Assembly: GCA_021776465.1 (NCBI GenBank)
Contig: JAJFFU010000079.1
Coordinates: 1-36,493, forward strand
Direction of reading: 5' to 3'
Source: Parvularculaceae bacterium
Lineage (GTDB): Bacteria > Pseudomonadota > Alphaproteobacteria > Caulobacterales > Parvularculaceae
Length of the DNA stretch: 36,493 bases
Shown one piece after another: positions 8,830-16,064 of the stretch. The position numbers and the translations under genes are program-made. Positions within the stretch are counted from its first letter, which is position 1. Every line of letters begins with the position of its first letter. The notes below the pieces were generated by a model that was not told where the DNA came from, did no database searches, and saw only the letters and a list, made by a program, of their open reading frames with translations.

Positions 8830-9567
8830 TTGGCGATTGGGTCTGGACGCCGACGCATATATTTGATGCGACACGGCCATGTTGATTATTTTGATCCCGA
8901 GCTCACTGAACCGCGCAACGCGCCGCTGACCGATGAGGGGCGCGATCAGGCGGCCGCCGCGCGTGACGCGCTTGCCGCCATTACCTTCGATGTTGCGTTG
9001 TGTTCGGGCCTATCGCGAACGCGCGAAACGGCGGAAATCGTGTTGTCAGGCCAAAATGACCCAGCGGCGCTCACAACGGATGCACGCCTAGTAGAACTTC
9101 AAAGTCAGTGGCTTGAAGCGAAGTCGCGCGAGGAACTGGCCGCGCGCCTCGCATATTCGTTTGAGGCGGCGCACGAACCCGGCGCCGCGTTCCTGCCGAA
9201 TGGCGAAGCTTTTGCCGACGCTGAGGCGCGGATCGTGGCCGGCCTGAGCGATTTCATCACAAAGGGCGCCTGGCGCACCGCCCTTCTGGTCGCCCATGAG
9301 GGGGTCAACAGAATTGCCCTCGGCTGGGCCTGCGGTGGTGGACTTCGAACGATCGCGTCTTTTGAGCAGGATCTAGCCTGCATCAATGTCATTGACGTTG
9401 ACATTACGCCGGCAGCGTCAGGTGAGGGGCTATCGATCGAGCGCGTACTCATCAAGGCGATCAACGTTACGCCTTATGACTTTGTGAAACATGGACTTTC
9501 GCGAACGAGCCTTGAACATTTATTTGATATCGACTTTGGCGGTGCGCCACCGCGGATCGCAAGCTAA
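8830..9567 (+). CDS. Histidine phosphatase family protein (phosphoglycerate mutase-like)
   Basis: 245 residues. The RHG signature is at R14-H15-G16, followed by PLTDEGRDQA and SGLSRTRETAEI, which are typical of the branch-1 histidine phosphatases; the second catalytic histidine is in LLVAHEGVNRIAL. The substrate cannot be read from sequence. Start is TTG at 8830: a GGAGAG ribosome site lies six bases upstream, and the next in-frame ATG (8866) is the codon just before RHG and would remove the first strand. No signal peptide, so cytoplasmic. The gene stands alone, divergent from the TPR-VanY gene. Confidence 0.85.
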   Translation: MAIGSGRRRIYLMRHGHVDYFDPELTEPRNAPLTDEGRDQAAAARDALAAITFDVALCSGLSRTRETAEIVLSGQNDPAALTTDARLVELQSQWLEAKSREELAARLAYSFEAAHEPGAAFLPNGEAFADAEARIVAGLSDFITKGAWRTALLVAHEGVNRIALGWACGGGLRTIASFEQDLACINVIDVDITPAASGEGLSIERVLIKAINVTPYDFVKHGLSRTSLEHLFDIDFGGAPPRIAS

Positions 9568-9583
9568 AGCCGCGAAATTAATG

Positions 9584-9621
9584 TCTCCTATTTTCGGCGC
9601 CGTCTTAAATACGGCGGGAGA
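9584..9621 (+). promoter_or_regulatory. Hairpin in the leader of the 9665 gene
   Basis: CGCCGT (9598-9603) pairs with ACGGCG (9611-9616) across a 7-base loop, and outside it TCTCC (9584-9588) pairs with GGAGA (9617-9621) with a 9-base bulge on the 5' side. No T-tract follows, so it is not a classical terminator; it could be an RNA structure or a protein site. Confidence 0.3.
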
Positions 9622-9664
9622 TTATGGTTAACTCGCGATAGGGATCAAGTTCAGGAGTGTGGGA

Positions 9665-10519
9665 ATGTACGGTGTAAAGCGCGGAATAAAGGCGCCTGGC
9701 GACTTTGGGTTCATGGATATGACCGGCCTAGCGCTTGCGGGCTCGGCTGGTATTATCGGCGCCATCATTGCCGACTACCAGCAGAAAGGCGAAGCGGCGG
9801 CGCTGTTCAAGATCAATGAATGGGTCGTTCAACTGGGCTCGCTGGTTGGCTTCACCGAGATACCGCTGTGGATGGTGGTTATCGGGCTTGTTATCATCGG
9901 GGCCAGTTCGGTCTTTTATTTCCAGCCGATTACAAGGCAGGGGGCATTCGCTCAAGGGTTTGGCTTGCTGGCGGTCTTGCTGACCATGACGCCGCCCAAT
10001 CTCGCCAGTGGCATAGAGGGTTTTAACGACAGTTTGCCCGGGCTGGCGCCAGCGGCGCAACGAGAAGCTTCAACGCAACCGCGCATCATGAATGCGTCTT
10101 TCGATCAGGGCGATGCGCGTGTCGTGATTGTGCAGAACGAAGGCGAGGCGGCAAAGTATGATGTCCATTTGAAGATCGTCTTTCCCGAGGGCATTCGCGG
10201 CGATATCTCGACGATGATTCGACGAGGCGCCATTCGCGGTCGACTCCACAACGAACAAACAGATGAAACGTTCAACCTTTTCCGCGCGACTGAAGGCGCC
10301 ACAATACAGCGGGAGGGTGATGCGCTGATTTTTCATATTGGTGTGCCAGCGCGCGCAGATACAGCACGGCTTTGGGTTCGGATCGAATGCGCCGGCTACG
10401 CTATTGAAGAGCAGTCAGCAACAGCAGCGCTTGGCGAAACACTGGATTGGGCGGTCGAAATGCGGCCATCAAACATGCCCTTAGCCATTCAACGATTTGG
10501 CAAAAGCTACTGGTACTAG
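9665..10519 (+). CDS. Unknown membrane protein with a C-terminal soluble domain
   Basis: 284 residues from the ATG at 9665, which has AGGAG seven bases upstream; GTG at 9659 would overlap the spacer. I do not recognise the family. The N-terminal part has three hydrophobic stretches: about 20-36 (LALAGSAGIIGAIIAD), about 72-91 (IPLWMVVIGLVIIGASSVFYF) and about 99-113. Residues 130-284 are soluble and predicted rich in beta strands, with a possible Ig-like look (DARVVIVQNEGEAAKYDVHLKI). The soluble domain may be periplasmic, though topology is not certain. It faces the TIR-TPR gene tail-to-tail with 22 bases between stops. Confidence 0.65.
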   Translation: MYGVKRGIKAPGDFGFMDMTGLALAGSAGIIGAIIADYQQKGEAAALFKINEWVVQLGSLVGFTEIPLWMVVIGLVIIGASSVFYFQPITRQGAFAQGFGLLAVLLTMTPPNLASGIEGFNDSLPGLAPAAQREASTQPRIMNASFDQGDARVVIVQNEGEAAKYDVHLKIVFPEGIRGDISTMIRRGAIRGRLHNEQTDETFNLFRATEGATIQREGDALIFHIGVPARADTARLWVRIECAGYAIEEQSATAALGETLDWAVEMRPSNMPLAIQRFGKSYWY

Positions 10520-10541
10520 CGCTCAGAGAATTAGCGACTGC

Positions 10542-12998
10542 TTATTTCGCGCCTTGATACATTGTCTGTCTAACACGTGCAGCTTTTTCCGGCTGCGCCG
10601 TTTCGTCGTAAAATTCAGCCGCTATGTAAGCGGCGCGATGGCGATGCCAAAGCAAATCGAGACGCAATTCACCCGAAAGGAGGCTGTCATTGCTCGTACG
10701 AGCCTCTTCGATAACGTTTATCGCTTCGCGTCGTTTGCCGGAAAGAAAGAGCGCCTCTGCCAATTCAATTTGGTAGATTCCGTATTCATAACCGAATTGT
10801 TCGACTGCCTTTTGCAGAAAACCTTCAGCTTGTTTTATGTTGTCGGCCTTCAGCGCTGCGAGCCCCTGCAAGTGCGATATCGCCTTGTCTTCGGTTCGGT
10901 CCGGATTGTCGTCGGGCAATTTGTATTCCGCCAGTTCGACAGTTTCTTCATCAATAGACGCGCCGGTTTGCGCATTGATAACGCCCCGTAAATGGAGAAA
11001 TCGCGTTGGAACGCCGCCTGCCGGATTGTCGCGCATGCCGTTCGTCAAATACTCGTAAGCGCGCGCCGTTTCTCCCAAGTCATACGCGCCTTCCGCCAAG
11101 ACATACCAATAAAGCCCGGTGCGCACGCCTTCATTGCGAATGAGTTCCAACACAGGTGCAAGCGCAGCTTCAATTTCGCCAGGTTTCCCCGATGCGCGAA
11201 GTACGTAAACGAGATTGAATGCCGCATCGATACGATGACGCGGCGGCAGCGTCGCATCGTTTCTGATACCTGTAAAACCCTGCGCCGCCACATCAAGCTT
11301 CCACTCAACGGCCTGTGCGTTGGCGAGGCCGATCCGCGCGGCCGTAAACGCCGGGTCAAGTTCCAGCGCCTTTGTAAAATCCGATTGCGCGGCCGCGATT
11401 TCGGCACGTCGGAGTTTTAAAGAACCGGCAAGCTCCCAGGCGTTGGGCACATCCGGATACAGGCGAATATACTCCTGCAAGACCGCATCGGCTTCATCGA
11501 GCTTGCCGATTGACGTTAGCTGATACCCAAGCGCGCCCAGCACATGCGGGTTTTCGGGCTCCTGTAATTTCAATTGTGTGAGAACATCGATCGCTTTTTG
11601 CTCTTGATACGTGTCGAAGTAAGCGCGCGCCAGAAGCTGCTGCGCTTCTATTTCGTATGGGTACTCTGCCAGTATTTCGTCGTAGACGATTATCGCTTCA
11701 TCGGAGGCGCCGGCAAGGACATGACGAAAGGCTTCGATATAAAGCCGTTCGCGCGGATTAAGGCCCGCATCCGCCGGGATTTCTGCGAAGACGTCCTGCG
11801 CGCTGTTGCGCCGACTTGTCGTATTAAGGATATCGGCCAGACGATAGCGCGCGATATAAAAGTCCGGGGCAAGCGACAAAGCTGTCGTCATCGACTTTTC
11901 GGCTTCCTCATATTCAAACCGGTTATAGTGCTGAAGTCCGTCAATATAGGCCTCGTAAGCCGTAATATTTTTCGTAACAAAATCAGCAGAAAGAGACTGC
12001 AACTCTTTTTCGCGCGGGATTTTCATCGCCTGTTTTATATTCACCGCAATGCGCGTCGACGAACTCACCAATTCCGTTTCAGAGAGTTCAGGGTAGGTTT
12101 GCGACATGACGTCGATACCGGCGCGCAAATTTGTAACGCGCACCGTGGCGAGAAGGTCATCGTCGCTGCCAAGGAGTTCGCCGGAAACGAAATAATCTAT
12201 GCCGGCGTCAGATGCTTTCGCCATCAATTCAGCATCCGTATCGACGCCCTCCGCCAGGCTCAGCCAACTGACAGGCGATAAAACAACGGCGTAACGCGAT
12301 GACGACAGTTGATCGCGGAGTAAATTCGCAAGACCGTCGCCGACCCAGTCCAACCCGTCATCTCCGCTGACATTTTGTAATGGCTTAACAGCGATCCGCA
12401 CCGGCGCTTCAAGCGTCGGCGTAATATCGATCGCCGCTCTTTCCGTGGCCGGATCGCTAGTGCCCGTCTGAGCGCCGAAATATACCAACGCCGCGGCGAG
12501 AGTTACAGCAGCAAGCACGCCGATTCCGAGTTGCCGGCTTTTGCGCGGCGAAATTATCCCAAAGAGCTTTTCAGGATTGCCGATGAGCGTTTCATGGACC
12601 TTCTGTCGAAACGTTTCGTCATCATAATGGTCCGCGAACACGGCCTGGTGACTGCCCAGACTAAAACTAAGCGCGGGCGGCAACGTAACATTTTCAATGT
12701 AAACGACGCGAACTGGAACGTTTAATGAAAGCGCATAGTCGATTTCCCGCTCGCAATTGGGACTATCGATCGATTTAGCCGAGGCGATGTAGAGAACTTT
12801 TTCCGCGTTCTGGATGGCGGTGGAGAGTTCCTCGCGCCATTTGCTTCCCGGTTCAATGCCCTCATCGTACCAAATCTTGACCCCGCGATCGCGCAGATCG
12901 ACTAGCAGCGGGTACACCTTTGCCGAGTCAGCGTGAGCATAGCTGACGAAGACATAAGGCTCATCGCCTTTATACGCTGGGAAAGGTCGGTTGTTCAT
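10542..12998 (-). CDS. TIR domain - transmembrane - TolB-like - TPR protein
   Basis: 818 residues. Residues 14-138 form a TIR domain (YVFVSYAHAD, KIWYDEGIEPGSKW, SPNCEREIDYAL). By comparison with SARM1, E85 is at the position of the catalytic NADase glutamate. One membrane span follows (about 157-175). Residues about 199-335 resemble the TolB N-terminal-like domain found beside TPRs in bacterial signalling proteins (IAVKPLQNVSGDDGLDWVGDGL). From about 345 to the end are TPR-type repeats. The TIR part should be cytoplasmic and the TolB/TPR part periplasmic. The ATG at 12998 has no clear ribosome site; a 10-base palindrome sits there instead. Role unknown: NAD-cleaving effector, nucleotide-signal generator or a scaffold are all possible. 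Confidence 0.8.
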   Translation of the reverse strand: MNNRPFPAYKGDEPYVFVSYAHADSAKVYPLLVDLRDRGVKIWYDEGIEPGSKWREELSTAIQNAEKVLYIASAKSIDSPNCEREIDYALSLNVPVRVVYIENVTLPPALSFSLGSHQAVFADHYDDETFRQKVHETLIGNPEKLFGIISPRKSRQLGIGVLAAVTLAAALVYFGAQTGTSDPATERAAIDITPTLEAPVRIAVKPLQNVSGDDGLDWVGDGLANLLRDQLSSSRYAVVLSPVSWLSLAEGVDTDAELMAKASDAGIDYFVSGELLGSDDDLLATVRVTNLRAGIDVMSQTYPELSETELVSSSTRIAVNIKQAMKIPREKELQSLSADFVTKNITAYEAYIDGLQHYNRFEYEEAEKSMTTALSLAPDFYIARYRLADILNTTSRRNSAQDVFAEIPADAGLNPRERLYIEAFRHVLAGASDEAIIVYDEILAEYPYEIEAQQLLARAYFDTYQEQKAIDVLTQLKLQEPENPHVLGALGYQLTSIGKLDEADAVLQEYIRLYPDVPNAWELAGSLKLRRAEIAAAQSDFTKALELDPAFTAARIGLANAQAVEWKLDVAAQGFTGIRNDATLPPRHRIDAAFNLVYVLRASGKPGEIEAALAPVLELIRNEGVRTGLYWYVLAEGAYDLGETARAYEYLTNGMRDNPAGGVPTRFLHLRGVINAQTGASIDEETVELAEYKLPDDNPDRTEDKAISHLQGLAALKADNIKQAEGFLQKAVEQFGYEYGIYQIELAEALFLSGKRREAINVIEEARTSNDSLLSGELRLDLLWHRHRAAYIAAEFYDETAQPEKAARVRQTMYQGAK

Positions 12999-13001
12999 GA
13001 G

Positions 13002-13011
13002 AGAGCGCTCT
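13002..13011. repeat. Perfect 10-base palindrome at the TIR gene start
   Basis: AGAGCGCTCT lies three bases before the TIR gene ATG, where a ribosome site would be expected. It may be a repressor site or chance. Confidence 0.35.
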
Positions 13012-13056
13012 TATAGCCCCTCATAATATGCGAGCGCGCCTCATAAATCCAGCAGG

Positions 13057-13085
13057 CCCGGCGGCGCATATTCCGCGCCGTCGGG
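13057..13085. terminator. GC-rich hairpin between the secreted protein and TIR genes
   Basis: CCCGGCGGCGC pairs with GCGCCGTCGGG across a 7-base loop (11 positions, one mismatch in minus-strand RNA, G-U in plus-strand RNA). It lies 15 bases beyond the stop of the secreted-protein gene and could end that transcript, although no T-tract follows. Confidence 0.45.
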
Positions 13086-13100
13086 CTGATTTGGAATATC

Positions 13101-14486
13101 CTAACGAGGCAGGCGCACGGCGGAGCGCGAGGTGCCATCGCCGTCGTCGCAGAATTGGTCTTCATCATTTCCGTTGAGGTCGACAAAATTCAGCGGCGGG
13201 CATTCGAACGGGTCCCGCTCTTCAGCCAATGACGGCGTCGTCACAATATTGATACGGCGCACCGCCTCTTTTGAAAGCAACTTGTATTTCGGCCGTAAAT
13301 CCGCCGCCGTGAAACGACCATCATTGTTCGTGTCGTCGATGAATTCCGGAGCGTCGCCTTCAACGACAACCGCCCTGATTTCAACTTTGAACTCACTCGG
13401 CGTCAGGGCGATTAATTCATTGATGACATCAGCGGGCGTTGTCGCTCCGGTGATCGTGAAGGTCTCTACGGGTCCGTCTTCGATCTTCCGCCATATGTCG
13501 AAAGCCGCGGGGATCGGATCGCCGCCAAACTCGTTGACCGGCATATCAATGTCGAAGAACGTCAGCGGCGTCAGCATGTTCCGTCGAATGGGCATATGGG
13601 CAACGACAGTCGTTGCGTTATTCCGGTCTAGATATTCGCGCGTCACGCCGGAAACAAAGCCAGCCATGTTACGAATACGCGTGTTGTCGTAGTTCAAATC
13701 AGCATCAAAAATTCTAGCCGCGCCGGTGTTGACCATCACCACGAGCGACGTCACATCCTCATCTGATCCGTAACCGAAGCAATCCAGATGTTCCGTGCCG
13801 CCATTATCGGGACCACCCGTAAACGGTCCAACAGGCGAGCCTGTCGCAAACGCCGATGCCGGATTTTTGATGACGTATGCTTTATTTGAATCGCGAAAAT
13901 CGATGACATTGCTTTCAATGTCGTCGTAAGCGTCATCGACAAGACGTTCCTGTTTCGGCCCTTCGCAGCCGCCAAAAACATAATTATCGCGGACGCCAGG
14001 TGTGTCGTCATAATCTATGTTGAAGAGCATAAACGTCTCGTCTTGTATCGCCGGGCAATCGTCCTCGATGGGATCAAGGTCGGCCGGGAAATCTCCACCG
14101 TCATAAGTCGGGAGGGCGTGGCTAAGATCGAGACAGCCGTCGGGATCTTTCAATACAAGCGTTTCGTAGTTCGGCCCGCCCTGTGCATTTGAAAGGCGCG
14201 TGCTTAAAAGCGCTATCGATTCCGGCGCGGCCAGACGGAAGGACAAAACCCATCCATCTTCCGTCAACAATGGTAGCTTTTTGCGACGCTTATTGCCGTA
14301 TCCATAGCCATAATTTTGCGGCAAATAGATTGGAAATTGTGACGCGTAGCCTTGAGCTTCACCGCCCGGTTCTTCGATAGTCAGATCGATCAGCGGTTTG
14401 CGACCGTAACCATATCCGTTCGACAATGCTGGCGTAATAGCGACGCTAATTGCAATTACACTCACTGAAATCAATTTGATATCCAC
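13101..14486 (-). CDS. Unknown secreted protein with GYGYG motifs and a calcium-loop motif
   Basis: 461 residues from GTG at 14486. That start is chosen because GGGAGAG lies six bases upstream and a signal peptide begins there (VDIKLISVSVIAISVAITPALS); the frame is open further upstream to an ATG at 14555, but that would bury the signal peptide. The mature protein starts NGYGYGRKP and repeats YGYGYGNKRRKK about 40 residues later. Several cysteines suggest disulfides. DTNNDGRFTAAD (385-396) fits an EF-hand/dockerin calcium loop, and the C-terminus carries an acidic run (DLNGNDEDQFCDDGDG). Middle segments describe a globular beta-rich domain I cannot name. It is upstream of the TIR gene on the same strand. 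Confidence 0.65.
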   Translation of the reverse strand: MDIKLISVSVIAISVAITPALSNGYGYGRKPLIDLTIEEPGGEAQGYASQFPIYLPQNYGYGYGNKRRKKLPLLTEDGWVLSFRLAAPESIALLSTRLSNAQGGPNYETLVLKDPDGCLDLSHALPTYDGGDFPADLDPIEDDCPAIQDETFMLFNIDYDDTPGVRDNYVFGGCEGPKQERLVDDAYDDIESNVIDFRDSNKAYVIKNPASAFATGSPVGPFTGGPDNGGTEHLDCFGYGSDEDVTSLVVMVNTGAARIFDADLNYDNTRIRNMAGFVSGVTREYLDRNNATTVVAHMPIRRNMLTPLTFFDIDMPVNEFGGDPIPAAFDIWRKIEDGPVETFTITGATTPADVINELIALTPSEFKVEIRAVVVEGDAPEFIDDTNNDGRFTAADLRPKYKLLSKEAVRRINIVTTPSLAEERDPFECPPLNFVDLNGNDEDQFCDDGDGTSRSAVRLPR

Positions 14487-14797
14487 AAAACACTCTCCCA
14501 AAAACTTGTACGCAACAAAACGCAGCGAATCCGATGTCGTCAGAATACGGTGCATTTGTGTATACGTAAACTAAAACGCCATTTACACGTCATGGGCGAA
14601 TTTCACAGGCAGTGGGTGGGCATATGTGTGACGTATTCCCGCTATGCGGGAATGCACAAAACGACTGCCGGTTGTTTGCGAATTTAACTAAACCGTATGT
14701 CAAAAGCAGTGCGCGTACGTTCGTGGCTGGCGTTTAAGCAGAGTAACGCATCAATCTGAAGGCGATGAAACAAGGCGCGCTGGCCCGTCCAAAATAT
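14487..14797. other. Intergenic region with a perfect inverted repeat
   Basis: No gene seen in about 310 bases. It holds the promoter region of the secreted-protein gene (AT-rich around 14550-14590; no clear -35/-10 pair). ATTCCCGC-TAT-GCGGGAAT at 14635-14653 is a perfect 8-base inverted repeat. Confidence 0.5.
14635..14653. repeat. Perfect inverted repeat, REP-like
   Basis: ATTCCCGC and GCGGGAAT arms flank a three-base TAT centre. The form resembles repetitive extragenic palindromes, but I see no second copy of the whole element in this window. A dyad operator is the alternative. Confidence 0.4.
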
Positions 14798-14824
14798 CGG
14801 CGCAACACGTAATGCATTGCGCCG
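14798..14824 (-). terminator. Hairpin downstream of tRNA-Ser
   Basis: CGGCGCAA and TTGCGCCG form a perfect 8-bp stem with an 11-base loop; on the minus strand ATATTTT follows. It lies 22 bases beyond the tRNA 3' end and fits an intrinsic terminator. Confidence 0.6.
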
Positions 14825-14845
14825 CAATTTTTATGAGAGAGGGCC

Positions 14846-14935
14846 TGGCGGAGGGGGTGGGATTCGAACCCACGGAACGCTCACACGCTCAACGGTTTTC
14901 AAGACCGCCGCATTCGACCACTCTGCCACCCCTCC
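14846..14935 (-). tRNA. tRNA-Ser (anticodon UGA)
   Basis: The minus strand folds as a class II tRNA: acceptor GGAGGGG/CCCCTCC, T arm GTGGG-TTCGAAT-CCCAC, anticodon TGA (plus 14899-14901) in the loop CTTGAAA, and a long variable arm. CCA is encoded (plus 14846-14848). The anticodon reads UCA and, by wobble, other UCN codons. A plus-strand open frame across it (GIRTHGTLTRSTVFKTAAF) is the usual spurious antisense translation of this tRNA. Confidence 0.97.
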
Positions 14936-14949
14936 GGCGGCTGGAGGCC

Positions 14950-14977
14950 GTTTAGCCGCTTCCACGCGTGGCTGCAA
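14950..14977 (-). promoter_or_regulatory. Possible promoter of tRNA-Ser
   Basis: On the minus strand TTGCAG (14977-14972) and CTAAAC (14955-14950) are 16 bases apart, and the tRNA begins 14 bases after the second box. Seen by eye. Confidence 0.4.
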
Positions 14978-15043
14978 CGCCAATGCGCCCTTAGCCGGGG
15001 CCAGATTTGATTTTTGTCGTTTTTTCCGCGGATTGGCGAACGG

Positions 15044-15058
15044 TTAACACAAGATTAA
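15044..15058. promoter_or_regulatory. Candidate CtrA-binding box upstream of rlpA
   Basis: TTAA-CACAAGA-TTAA matches the alphaproteobacterial CtrA consensus spacing TTAA-N7-TTAA exactly (the consensus often ends in C; here an A and then C follow). It is 74 bases before the rlpA start, a position suited to control of a division-linked gene. Confidence 0.55.
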
Positions 15059-15131
15059 ACTTTGACCGTCTTTGTTCCTCAGGCGACTATCATCCCGCTG
15101 TCGTCTATTCGTTGTAACCCCAAGATGCGTA

Positions 15132-16028
15132 ATGGGTCATGTCAAAATCCGTTTAGCGCTTGCCGCGACCGCGATTGTATTCGTGGCCGCAGGGTGCGCC
15201 ACGACGACCCGCGAAACACCGGCGCCGTCGGCGCATTTCAAGGTCGGCAAACCATATAAAATCAATGGCCAATGGTATCGGCCGGCTGTCGATCCGTCCT
15301 ATGACAAAAAAGGCGTCGCGTCCTGGTACGGCGATGATTTCCACGGCCGCCCCACAGCGAACGGCGAAATCTTCGACATGCGCCGGATGACGGCGGCGCA
15401 TACGACGTTGCCGCTGCCGTCGCTTGTTGAGGTTACCAATCTGGAAAATGGCCAAAAAGCCGTCGTTCGGGTGAACGACCGCGGGCCATTCGCCCATAAA
15501 CGAATTATCGATTTGTCGCGTGAGGCTGCGCGGGCGCTGGGCTTTGAACACAAGGGCCTTGCGAAAGTCCGCGTGCGGTATCTCGCGCCGGCGCCGTTGC
15601 CCGGCGCCAAGACGGATCCGATTTTCGCGAAGGCAAAACCGGTGGTCCAGCCAACAGCAGTAGCCCTCTCTGTCCGGACCGACGAAATGAACGCTGATCA
15701 CCTGGCCACTATCATTGGTGATGCGGACCCAGGGCGGGAGCCGAATTTACCGCCGCCTTTGCCGATCGCAGCACCGGCGCCCGTTGAACAGCAATTTTAC
15801 GCCATTCAGGTCGCCGTTCTCGACAATATCGAGGAATTGCCGGTTCTGCGCGCCCGGCTAGCCGATGAGGGGCCTTTACGCATTGCCCGCACCGACGATC
15901 CGGCAGAAGCGGCCCGCTACCGCATTAATCTCGGCCCGTTTCCCAGCGAATCTGCAGCGACAGGCCGGTTGGAGAACATTCGCGAAGCAGGATATGATAC
16001 CGCGGTCGTCGTCGCGATATCGCCTTAA
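15132..16028 (+). CDS. rlpA: RlpA-type septal lytic transglycosylase lipoprotein with SPOR domain
   Basis: 298 residues from the ATG at 15132, chosen because it gives a lipoprotein signal peptide with lipobox AAGC (Cys22); the frame is open further upstream. The double-psi beta-barrel at about 60-145 has the family motifs GVASWYGDDFHGRPTANGE and VRVNDRGPF with the conserved Asp. A proline-rich linker leads to a C-terminal SPOR domain (about 220-298: FYAIQVAVLDN, RINLGPFPS) that binds denuded septal glycan. It acts at the outer membrane and septum. First gene of the operon rlpA-dacC-tmk-holB-tatD-MBL; a CtrA-like box lies upstream and a terminator overlaps its stop codon. Confidence 0.92.
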   Translation: MGHVKIRLALAATAIVFVAAGCATTTRETPAPSAHFKVGKPYKINGQWYRPAVDPSYDKKGVASWYGDDFHGRPTANGEIFDMRRMTAAHTTLPLPSLVEVTNLENGQKAVVRVNDRGPFAHKRIIDLSREAARALGFEHKGLAKVRVRYLAPAPLPGAKTDPIFAKAKPVVQPTAVALSVRTDEMNADHLATIIGDADPGREPNLPPPLPIAAPAPVEQQFYAIQVAVLDNIEELPVLRARLADEGPLRIARTDDPAEAARYRINLGPFPSESAATGRLENIREAGYDTAVVVAISP

Positions 16029-16051
16029 AGGCGGCTTAGCCGGGCCTTTTT
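16027..16051 (+). terminator. Intrinsic terminator/attenuator between rlpA and dacC
   Basis: AAAGGC pairs with GCCTTT, with an inner stem GGC-TTA-GCC and a two-base GG bulge, followed by T5. It starts inside the rlpA stop codon and ends just before the dacC AGGAG site. Confidence 0.6.
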
Positions 16052-16064
16052 ATCAGGAGCAAGT

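Noticed and set aside
11574-12281. A 235-residue plus-strand frame inside the TIR gene
   Set aside because: It is rich in rare residue runs and has no domain; the minus-strand gene is clearly real.
5500-14600. A possible horizontally acquired defence island
   Set aside because: Only one gene (TIR) resembles defence; there is no nuclease partner, toxin pair, integrase at the edges or clear base-composition change by eye.
14817-15047. A 76-residue open frame across tRNA-Ser, with GIRTHGTLTRST
   Set aside because: It is the familiar spurious antisense translation of tRNA-Ser; the tRNA fold explains it.
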